In this document: positions 14,201 through 26,200 of the stretch, in pieces | Layout of the letters: each line of letters starts with the position of its first letter | How positions within the stretch are numbered: the stretch's first letter is position 1 | Origin: Microvelia longipes | Lineage: Eukaryota > Arthropoda > Insecta > Hemiptera > Veliidae | DNA: 64,000 bases | Assembly (NCBI GenBank): GCA_018340805.1 | Contig: JACMZG010001914.1 | Span: forward strand, 45,865,963 to 45,929,962 | Direction of reading: 5' to 3' | Made by a program: the position numbers and the translations under genes | The notes under the pieces: model-generated | The model's input: only the letters and a program-made list of their open reading frames with translations | Told to the model about the DNA's origin: nothing | Databases searched by the model: none

Positions 14201-17200
14201 CCCTCGAAATTGATTTCCATTGCCTTGGTGCCTCTTTGTAAAACTTTGTATGGCCCTTCATACGGAGGCTCTAATGGTTTTCTCACCAAGTCTACCCTGA
14301 CAAACACATGTGTGCAGGTTTTCAAATCAGGATGTACATAGACTTTGTGAGATCCATTGTGCTGAGCTGGCCTTCGCATGGTAGCCATAAAAGTTTTTAA
14401 TTTATCAATGTATCCATCTTTAATACGTTTGTCTTGGGACGGTACAAAAAATTCTCCTGGTAGTCTTAGTTGCATTCCGTAGGTTGCTTCAGCTGCACTA
14501 GCTCTTAGAGGTTCTCTGTAGGCTGCCCTCATTCCTAACAGAACAGTTGGAAGTGCTTCTGTCCATTGATGTTTTGGAAGACTTTTTAATCCTGATTTTA
14601 GAATTCTATGTACACGTTCGACCATACCGTTAGCAGCAGGATGATAAGCAGTAGTGTGAATTCTTTTAATTCCACACAATTTTAACAACGAGTTGAATAG
14701 TTTGGCTTCGAATTGTCGACCTTGGTCGGAAGTTATGCTTTCTGGACTGCCGAACCTAGCAATCCAATTTGTGTAAAATTCCTTTGCGACTACTTCTGCT
14801 GAAATTTCTGTTAAAGGAATCGCCTCCAGCCATCTCGTGCATCTATCAACGCACGTGAGAAGGTATTTGAAACCGTTTGATGCTGGTAGGGGTCCTACAA
14901 TGTCAACGTGTACATGTTTGAATCTAGGAACATCTTTAAACTCTCCGATTGGTGATTTCGTATGTCTTTGGACTTTGTTCTTTTGGCAGTCTAAACATGT
15001 TTTTACCCAGTTGGATACATCTTTATTCATGTTGGTCCAGATGTAACGATCTCTTATCATCTTGGATGTTGCTCGACGTCCAGGTGGATAAGGAATGCAC
15101 ATTTTCAAAAACCTGTTTAGTAAGGGATTTAGGAATGAATATTCGATTATCTGGGGTACAATAAATTTGTTCTTTGAAACCTGGGATAGGAGTTAATTTC
15201 AATTTAATTTTAGCATCTTCCTGTAAAAAATGTTGTAAGTCTTTATCTGTCCGTTGTAATTTAGCTAAGGCTTCAAAATTAATAGTTTTACCAGTAAATA
15301 TAGTTTCAACTCTCGAAAGACAATCCGCTACATCATTGTTTTGGCCTGAAACGTGTTGAATGTCAGTTGTAAACTGGCTAATAAAATTTAACTGTCTAAT
15401 TTGTCTAGGGAACATTTGTCAATTTTTTGTTTAAACGCAAAAGTTAGTGGTTTTTGGTCAGTAAAAACTGTAAATTGTCGTCCTTCTAGTAAGTGCTAAA
15501 ATATTTTATCGATTCAGTGATAGCTAGTAATTCCTTGTCGTATGTACTGTATCTTTTTTGAGATTTTGATAATTTTTTAGAAAAAAATCCAATAGGTTTG
15601 TTGTTTTTGTCAGTAGCTTGATGTAATACTGCTCCCAAAGCAACGTCTGAAGCGTCAGTCATAAGTGATAGCTTGCTGTTCGCTGTTGGGAATGCCAGTA
15701 CAGTAGCTTCGGCGAGTGCTTTTTTACATTTTTCAAAAGCTTGTTCGGCCTCAGCGTTCCACTGAACACATCTTTTATCTTTCTTTCTTGAATCTTTGAT
15801 GAGTGCTGTTAGAGGAGCTTGTAGATGCGACATACCTTTAATGAAATGGTGATAAAAATTGATCATGCCAATAAATCTCCTCAACTGTTGAATGATCTCT
15901 GGTTTAGGGAATTTAGATATTGCTTCGATTTTCTTCTTTGTTGGTTTCACCCCTTCTGAAGTAATAGTATGTCCAAGAAACTCTACCTCTGACACGCCAA
16001 ATGTGCACTTGTCAACATTTATAGCTAAGCCAAACTTCTGTAGCCGTGCAAACAGAATTTCAAGATGCTTTAAATGTTCCTCTTCCGAAGACGATGAAAC
16101 TAAAATATCGTCTATATACGCAACAGCAAAGTTTAGACCTTCTAATACTTCACTCATAAACCGCTGGAATGTTTGAGCAGCGTTGCGTAAACCAAAAGGC
16201 ATGCGCACAAACTCAAACAGTCCAAACGGTGTTATGATAGCAGTCTTCGCTATGTCATCCTTATTCATTGGTATCTGATGGTAAGCTTTTCTCAAATCTA
16301 TACTGCTGAAAATTGATTTTCCGTGAAGGATTGTGGTCAGGTCTGCTATATGCGGTAAGGGATACCTGTCCGGTATAGTTACAGCATTTAGTTGCCTATA
16401 ATCACCACAAGGTCTCCACTCATTATTTTTCTTCTTAACCATGTGCAATGGACTTGCCCAACTACTTCGTGAGGGTCGACAGATGCCCTGTGCCATCATT
16501 TCATCGAATGCCTCCTTGGCGTTGGCTAGCTTGATGGGATCTAGCCGTCGAAATTTTTGATAGATGGGTGGTCCTTTGGTTTGTAGATGGTGGGTAGTGC
16601 TGTGCCTAGCAGGTTCAAAAAATGTAGCATCTTCATTTAAGAGTTCTGGAAATTTACGTAGCAGCTCATAATATTTGTCAGTTTTCCTAACAGTTCGTAT
16701 TGTAACAGTTGGTATAGTAGAAGTCGTGCCTTTAGATGAGATTTTAGTCATACTGTCGGTTAATTGTGAGTTTCTTAAGTCAATGAGTATACCATACTTA
16801 CTTAAGAAATCAGCTCCTATTATAGGTTTAGACACATTAGCAACAATAAAATTCCAATTAAACTCTCGTTTGAGGCCAATGTTTAATTTTAATGTTGTTA
16901 TGCCAAAGGTTTTTATTGTAGACCCATTAGCGGCGAATAATTTGATAGAGGTTGGACGGGTTATTAGTTTTGGATTGGGAGGGATTACCGAAAGATCTGC
17001 GCCAGAATCAATAAGGAATTTAAATTTTGAATTTTGATCATACATGAAAAGGCGGCATCTAGGGGGACCAGTCATTTCTGCCGCAGCAAATGACCTGTCA
17101 CCTAGTTTTCCTTTTCTGTTACGAAATTGCAGGGTTTTGTGCATTTCTTAGCCTCAACCCAAAACTTATGATGATAATAACATTTGCCACTATCTCTATA

Positions 17201-20200
17201 ACTTACATTGCTCCTATGCCTTGAACTTCCATAAGACCTACTACGGCTTCTACCATAACCTCTTCTATTAGTGTTTCTATACGACTGTCTACCTCTAATT
17301 CTATTTATCTCTAATTGTAACGAAGCTAACTGGTTTAATATTTGTTGGTTGACATCAATGGGGGTTGAACTACTGTTTGATGAATTAGCTTGGGTGGTAG
17401 ATTTAACTTGAGCAACTCCAGTTAAAGGTGTAATAGGTGTTACAACATTGACAGAATTAGAACTGACTTCCACTATCTTATCTGCCATGGCAGTTAAAGT
17501 TGTTACATTTTTATTCGAAATCGCTAGGATAGATTGTACATGGCTGGGTAGCCTTTGTAACCATAAAGATCGAAGGACATCGTCACCTATACGACTTCCA
17601 GCCATATCCTTCATTTGTCTAAAAAGGTGGGAAGGTTTTTTATCATCAAGTTGTAATTCATTTAATAATCTGTGCAACTTCTTGTCATCACTTTCAGAAA
17701 ATGCTTTAATAAGAGCATTTTTTAAAGTTAAATATTTATCAACAACGGGTGGCTGTGAAACAACATCACTAACATGTTCTAATGTATCACTGTCAAGGGA
17801 TTTTATTACGTATAAATATTTGGTGACGTCAGCTGTCACTTTTGCTAATTCAAAATTAGCTTCAGCGTTCACAAACCAAAGTTCAGGTCTATTTCTCCAG
17901 AAATTAGGAAGTTTTACAGCAACGTTAGCTACTTCGTGTCCCATTTCTTCATCTTCTAGATCAATCAATGAACTATTACCATTCATTTTTAAATTTTTAA
18001 AAATTTTCTGATTTATGTCAAAATAATATATTTTTTTTAAAAATCAAGTTTTTTACTCACAATTTTTTTGGTTTATTGCTTATCTGTGATATTACCGTTA
18101 CGCGTCTCTCTTTTTCACGCACGTCGCGAGTCACCAGTTTTATAGTTGCACTTAATTAGAATATGAACTACAATCTTTTTAAGCAAGAACATTTTGTATT
18201 CGAGTTATGAAACAAGACTGTCAAAATCTGACAATTTCAACAATAAACAAAATAAATTAAAATATAATACAGGGCTGCCACAGAACCTATTCCTACCCCT
18301 CATTTGCATAACAGCTAAAGGATACAACATTGTATTCAACCTTGGCTAGGTTGAATACAAAACTTCCTAAGAGAACAGTACAAGGGATAGTCTCATATAA
18401 GGTTATCTCCCAGCTGGATTTGAACCCTGGACTTCCTGGTTTTATGGCAAAGGTTCTACCTCAGAGCTAATAGTCCTCAGCAGGAAGCTCTCTTGACAAA
18501 AGCTGTTTTATTTTAATTCATTCGCAATATATCCTTCCTAAGAAATTACAAAGACTTTTTCAACAAGCTATTGTTCAACATACATCCACATCTCTTCCCA
18601 CATCACTATAATAGTCTCAATTACAGATACGAGAATAAACTAACGTACATGTCATTCGGTGGTAGAGGCATGCTACTGGGAGGTATTCTCAGATCTTGAT
18701 CAGCTGGTAAAGGAGGAGGCACAGATGGCATGGGAGGATTCGGACCCATAGGACCACCCATAGGTCCCATCATTGGACCAGGTCCCATATTTGGTGGGCC
18801 GGGCTGTCCCATAACACCACGAGGCGGAGCCATTCTGTTCATTGTACGAAGATCAATATCCTGACCTAAACAAGCAATAAAAATAAAATTAATGATTTCA
18901 ATAATAAAAATAAGATAAGCAGAAAAGGAAGTTAAAACAAAGCTTTGATTTTGCTTTGCAAACATTCAATTAAGCTTTATCTTTTATCCCTTATATTGAG
19001 TCAATCGGAAAACGAACTTATTATTTTGGTTTTATTCCAAAAGTATCTAAGGAATTTTCAAATCCTAATAGAACTGTGTTTCTACTGAGATAGAAGAGCT
19101 CTGGAATACTGCTCTGAAGTCTGGTTGCCAACTGCTAAAACACATGTGCTGTCTATAGAGAGAATTTAAACTTTATCACAATTCTCATAATAAAGTTCAT
19201 TAAGCTTAATGTGTCTTCGTCCACAATAACCTCCTTTAAATATTTCCCACACAGATTAAACATTATGAAGGGATTTTCCAACCATAGAAACATAGCACTC
19301 AGATTCTTTTACACCACTTTTTAAAATGCCCTCAACTTAAAGAAAATTAAGTTAAGGGGCATTGATCCGCTTTGTTCTGGCTATACAGTTATATATTTAC
19401 TATTTTATCTTGTTCATACTTTACATGTAAATAAATACAAATACAAAAGTGGAGTACAGGATACAGAAGTATAGATTTTTTGGCTGTATCTTGTTATTAA
19501 TATAATTAATGCATTAATTAGATAAGGGCCTTATGTGGTGGTTCCATCACTGAGCTAGTTCTGTTCTACTAATTCTTATGTGGTGGCTAACTAATTCTTA
19601 TGCGGTGGTTCATCACTGAGCTAGTTCTGTTCTACTAATTCTTATGTGGTGGTTCCATCACTGAGCTAGTTCTGTTCTACTAATTCTTATGCGGTGGTTC
19701 CATCACTGAGCTAGTTCTGTTCTACTAATTCTTATGCGGTGGTTCCATCACTGAGCTAGTTCTGTTCTACTAATTCTTATGCGGTGGTTCCATCACTGAG
19801 CTAGTTCTGTTCTACTAATTCTTATACGGTGGTTCCATCACTGAGCTAGTTCTGTAATTCTTATGTGGTGGTTTCATCACTGAGCTAGATCTATTCTACT
19901 AATTCTCCTTAGAAACTTGTTCAACAGTTTTACAGTTAAGGTTGGTAGAAAAAGAATAGAACTTCAAAATAAGCCTTGAAAGATTTTTTAAGAGCAAGAG
20001 TGAAATCAAACAAATATATATTTATATATATTTGAAATTTGAAAAAAGAAATATGAAATTTGGAAAAATATAAAAGGTATTAAGAGCAACGATGGGAATT
20101 TTAACACCATTGCTAAATATAATAATGATATTGTCAGATTAGAGCCTCAGGGATAACCCCAGTGGGAACTTCCTCAGGTGGTTGAGGCAACCATTACACT

Positions 20201-23200
20201 CAGAGTTTAATCTAAAGTTGGCAATAATTAATTTAAAGAACAACCGTATATAGACTGAGAGCGTAACCTTAGATGCAATCTCCGGACTTCCATGGTGTGA
20301 AAGGTCAGTATAAATACTGATGCTCTTACGATTTCAACCACGGAGGAGGCCCCTCTGCTACATGTACCTTGTAGAAATCAATAAAAACATACCAGCAGGG
20401 AGAAGAGGTTGAGGTGGCCCAGGTAATGGTGGATTTGTCATTCTAGGTTGCTGGATGTCCATAGGAGTGGGTGGCATGGGTTGGCTTGGCATCATAGGTT
20501 GAGTCGGCATCATGGCTGGGGGTATGGCTTGACCCGAGGCTGGCTGCAACACAGGGGGAGGTCCTGTGTTTGACGGAGGATTCACCTTGTGAAGCATTGT
20601 CTAAATAAAGAAATAACTTTTAATATTATTTTGTTTTTAACTTTGTACTATAGCTTTATGTTTTATTTAATCTATTGTCTCTGTTTTTACACCTTTTTTT
20701 TGTATTTGTATTTATTTAATTTTGTAAAAATGGGCTTGAACTGTTTATATGTTACATAAATAATAAAAACAAGACGTTTTAGTACAAGTCACTAGACATG
20801 TCAACCACTCATTTCAAGCCAGTGATAGCACACTCAGTGTCCAAAAGACCCAACATTTAAACTCCTACTTGAAATTAGAGCATAGCTTAGTAAATGAAAG
20901 AAAAAAATCTTAGAAAATATGTATCTTTAATAGCAAAACGCTGACTTAAAAATTCATATTTATTAAATAGTAATTGTAATTTTGACATTGTACTGTCACT
21001 GTGAAAATAGATTTTACAAAAGTGTAAAGAAAAAAAAATTAAATACAGAAAAGTACTCATGTTTAATTATAACTTACATTACAAAAAACAATTTAAATAA
21101 CCTAATTTTAATTTGGCAAGGATCTCACTAATTTTTGTTTTTTCCTACACATCCATACACATTTTTTAAGCAAACTTGCTATGGTTGCAAATCCGGTCCT
21201 TTTGGCTAACATGTTTAGTCTGATGATAAGATGGAAGGTGGTGAATCCTCACTCATACTTACCCCAGGAACCCAAAACTATAGCCAAAGGTGTAATTAAA
21301 GATTGGCTCTTAACCAATCACATGCACCACTGGAACAAATTCTCTGGCATGAGGCACAGTAAACTTATGTTAAAAGGACCCAGTCCCAAAGTAACTGAGG
21401 ACCTCTTCAGTCTAAGCAGAAGGGACCTTAGAACAGTAACTGGACTACTGACTGGTCACTGTCACCTCTGAAAACATCTCCATACCATTGGTATCTTTAA
21501 AGATAACCCAGTGTGTAGGCTTTGTGAATCGGAAACCGAAACTGCCTCTCACATACAACTGAGATGTGAAGCCCTAGCATTTCAAAGGTTCTCCAACTTT
21601 GGTAGCAGCACTCTCACTAAGTTTGACTCTACCAATGAATTACTGGTCAAAAAGATCCTAGACCTAGTCAGGGGAAAAGGATTATTATGACCTGGACCTA
21701 TTGAGGGATTGTACATTGACTTCCAGTCGCAGTACAATGGGTCTATCTTGACTCCAACCCCAATCATTAATAATAATAATAATACACCAGGAAGCAAGGT
21801 GGGGATTGGTGACGCTATGAGTTGGGAACGTATGATACACTCCTTCCCTTTCACATAAGTTCCTTGTACAAATCAAGGTAAAATACTCACGACAGCAATT
21901 TGTGGATCCACGATCCTCATGACAACCTGAGCCTGAAGAAGGGCGTAAGCAAGCTGGGGATTCTGCAGCAACATCTGTCTGCCTTCCTGAGGATTTGTCT
22001 AGAAACATTACATACAGCAAATTATAAGAATAATAATCAGGTACGGGAACCTCTGAAATGTTCCTCACGATTTTAGATTCACTGCGATCATCCTCACCTC
22101 TTCTGATATGGAAATCAAATGTCTTTGGACTCAGACAGTAAAACATCAGTTTTGTTCCCAACTGTCACCCAGCAGGTACTGACCTAACTCGATGCTTCTT
22201 AACATAATTGATCTGACAAAAACCTTAGAGAGACTAGCCATATTGAAATAAAACTTGGTATACTTAATTTCATTACATAAACAATACATATTACAATACA
22301 TAACTCATACCGAATTTCAACCTTTTTGGATTATTTTTCAATTTGTAACAATTTTTAATTTTCAATTCGTATTACATTTCTTTGATAAAATTGAACTAAT
22401 GCTAACTAGTAATGCGTTGCATCAAGAACTCACGTCAAAGAATATATATCAAAAAATATTTATTTAAAGCAAGCGAAATGAGTTTATCAAACATTCGGAT
22501 GCTATACTATTTTAAGTATAAACTCAAAAAGGCCCGCTTCGCTTGCTAGTTTAGGTATCTTAAATATTTACATAGTTAAAAAAGGCTCGCTTCGCTCGCT
22601 AGATTGCTTATATTTATAATAATACAAAGTTAAAAAGGGCTCGCTTCGCTCGCTAGATTGCATATATTTTATAAATTACATAGTAAAAAAGGCTCGCTTC
22701 GCACGCTAGATGCTTATATTTAAAATATACAAAGTTAAAAATAGGCTAGCTTCGCTCGCTAGATTGCTTATATTTATAATACAATATATAGTAAGAAAGG
22801 CTCGTTTCGCTCACTAGATTGCGTAGATTTATATTAATGCATAGTAAAAGAGGCTCGCTTCGCTCGCTTAATTATGTTTATTTATAATGATAAATATATA
22901 TTTTATAATGATACATTCTTAAAGAAGGCTCGCTTCGCTCGCTAGATTGCTTAATACAAGTTAAAAAAAAGGCTCGCTTCGCTCGCTAGATTGCGTATAT
23001 ATATTTAATATTAAAAAGGCTCGCTTTGTCGCTAGATTGCTTTTATTAATAATACAAAGTTAAAAATAGGCTCGCTTCGCTCGCTTCATTGCGTATATAT
23101 AATAAATAGTATATATTTAATGCATAGTAAAAGAGGCTCGCTTCGCTCGCTTAATTACGTTTATTTATAATGATAAATATATATATTTATAATGATACAT

Positions 23201-26200
23201 TCTTATAGAAGGCTCGCTTCGCTCGCTAGATTGCTTAATACAAAGTTAAAAAAAGGCTCGCTTCGCTCACTAGATTGCGTATATTTATATTAATGCATGG
23301 TAAAAAAAGGCTCGCTTAGCTCGCTAGATTGCTTATATTTATAATAAAATATATTGTAAATAAGGCTCGCTTCGCTCGCTAGATTGCGTAGATTTATATT
23401 GATGCAAGTAAAAAAGGCTCGCTTCGCTCGCTAGATTGCGTTATATTTATATATAATACATAGTAAAGAAGGCTCGCTTCGCTCGCTAGATTGCTTATAT
23501 TTAATATTAATGCATAGTAAAAATGCTCGCTTCGCTCGCTAGATTACTTATATTTATATATACAAAGTTAAAATAGGCTCGCTTCGCTCACTAGATTGCT
23601 TATATTTATAATAAATATTTGTAAAAATTACTTAAATAAATAAATAATAATAAATTCTTTATTCACATCTTTAAAACTTGTACAGATAATATTATACATC
23701 GGTCTATATTATAAAAATATATACCAAAAACAAGAAAAAAATACAGACGTTTGATGTGATGAGCCCTCTTAAGTAGAAACTACTTGAGTGAGGGCTCACC
23801 TCTTCCTCTCTTCAATTATAAAATATCAAATGAAAATTAAGACTTAAAAAAATGAAAAAAAACAAATTAAATAAAAAGTCTACTCCGACTTACAAATTTT
23901 TTTTGTTTATATAATATTTAAGAATATTGCTTATTATTATTGATCTTTAGTGCTATAAAATTTATTAGCTAAGGTCACATTATTAATTGTTGAAATTTTA
24001 GCACTATCAGCTATATCTAGATAAATTTTTACTTCTATTAAATAAATAATCATTATGCGATAAAACTTTCCGTCTAATGAATATAATATTTACATTGTTT
24101 TATTTTACAAATAAATTTATTTTTTTATTTTTTTTTTTTATTTGTTTTTATTATACAACTACATTTTCAATATAACAAGTATTAGTGAGAGGGGGATATG
24201 GTGGCGTGATTTGGCGGGAAGGAGAGATATCCAATGATATCACTCAGGCGTGTAAGGGGAGGGAGGTTAATTAATTAATCTAGCAGGTCTCTAGGCCACT
24301 GCCGCTTTAGCGTCTAGGGATATCAGGGATAGTTCTGGAGGAAAGGATTTGGATCAAGGGATTGAAGTGATCTGTTAGGATTCGTGGAAGGATTTATAAC
24401 GGGATTTGCAATGTTGTCGCGGACAAATGGAACATTAGGTCTGAGTGAAGGGTGAGGTTAGAACGAAGAAGGGAGCGTTTGTGATGGTTCTTAGGACTCT
24501 GGACTGGAGGATTTGGAGGCGGTTAGAGTTGGAAGGTTTGGTGCTACCCAGACTTCCGAACCGTAGGCCCAAGCTGGCTGAGAATTAGTATTATAGATTC
24601 GAAGTTTATTATTTAGTGTTAGCTTGGACGACGGTCTAGAAGTCTAAGAAGTAGTTTAAAAGTCGAGTAACGTCAGTTCGTTTGGTCTTCGTATGGTGTG
24701 CCCACGTCAGTCTTCTGTCGAGGTGTACCCAAGGTAACGGACAGTGGGAGGATTGAGGAATGATGCCTTGTTGAGGTGACTGGAGGACAAGTACTATGAC
24801 GAAGAGCAAAGGTTACATGAACACTTTTTGTTCGTTTATTTTTATCCTCCATTTCCTCAACCAAGGTTCTAGAGAGTAAAAGATGGATTGAAGGTAATCG
24901 GAAGCGGAAATGTGATCTTATAGGACTGATAGGATTGCTTTGTCTCAGCAAAGGTAGCTAGGGTTGTATTGGATGTTGAGGGATGTCGTGGGTGTAAATT
25001 GAATACAACAAAGGACCCAGAATGCTTCCTTGAGGCACCCCAGCTCTCACAGGATAGATTGAGGAAAAGAAGAGCGAAGGTTTACTTGGAAGTATCTATT
25101 GCTAAGGAAGGATTGAAGGATAAGGTAATAAGTGAAAGGAAGGATGGTCTTGAGCTTCCAAAGCAACCCAGCATGCCATACCTGTCGAAGGACAAATAAA
25201 TAAAGCAATGTATTAGTTGCAATGTACTTGATTGCGTATATTTATATAATAATAGTAAAGAAAGGCTCGCTTCGGCTCGCTAGATTGCTTATATTTATAA
25301 TAAAATATATTGTAAATAAGGCTCGCTTCACTCGCTAGATTGCGTAGATATATATATTGATGCAAGTAAAAAGGCTTGCTTCGCTCGCTAGATTGCATTA
25401 TTATAATAATACAAAGTAAAGAGGCTCGCTTCGCTCGCTAGATTGCTTATATTTAATATAAATGCATAGTAAAAAAGGCTCGCTTCGCTTGCTTGATTGC
25501 GTATGTTTATAATAATATAGTTAAAAAGGCTGGCTTTAAATTTTATTTTTTTGAGTTTATTATTTTTAGCCGCCATTTTTAAATTATTAAAAAATTGAAA
25601 TGTTGACCATGAAAATATATTTTTCTTTTTCTACTCTTTAAGAGCTTTTAAACGATATACAACACGATTTTTTGCTCAAAAATTTTATCCGGTCCGCCAT
25701 ATTGGCTGTCATTTTGAAAATATTTTTCGGAATATTACCAAAACTGTACAGCTCTGACATTAGTTAATTTAATTTGTATAAAGTATCTAAAGGATATTAC
25801 TATAGATCTTTATCTTATAAATTCTTATAAAATTAGTAAAAACTAATTATTATAGTAAATTATGGCCGCCATGTTGAATTTTCGGAATTTAGTATATAAC
25901 ATTTTTTGTTCTACTAATCAAGAGCTTTACAACGATATATTACTCGAGTAATTCCTTTAATTTTAAATTTTTTGAGTTCATTATTTTAGCCGCCATTTTT
26001 AAATTATTCAAAAAATTTTAAAGTTTTGACCATGAAAACATATTTTTCTTTTTCTACTCTTTAAGAGCTTTGAAACAATATACAACACGATTTTTTCGCT
26101 CAAAATTTTTTTATCCGGTCCGCCATATTGGGCTGTCATTTTGAAAATATTTTTCGGAATATTACCAAAAACTATAACAGCTCTGACACATAATTAGTTT

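Larger units (their letters stand above)
13932..18282 (-). mobile_element. Ty3/gypsy LTR retrotransposon with very short LTRs, nearly complete
   Basis: The element is 4351 bp long and lies in CSTF2 intron 7 in the same orientation as the gene. It has 142-nt LTRs, a primer-binding-like site, gag, pol in the order protease-RT-RNase H-integrase, and a polypurine tract. That gene order defines Ty3/gypsy. The LTRs differ by about five substitutions and two single-base indels, so the insertion is not brand new. gag is open, but pol is broken by three small frame breaks. No clean target-site duplication is visible: the five flanking bases are AGACC on the left and GAACC on the right. Confidence 0.93.

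Noticed and set aside
17448..18011. 187-codon plus-strand frame
   Set aside because: It is the antisense of gag and shows no protein motif.
13932..18282. Retroviral env gene in the gypsy element
   Set aside because: Only 45 bases separate the integrase frame from the 3' LTR, so there is no room for one.
21685..22161. 158-codon minus-strand frame over CSTF2 exon 5
   Set aside because: It reads exon 5 in the wrong frame; the correct frame gives the conserved hinge sequence.
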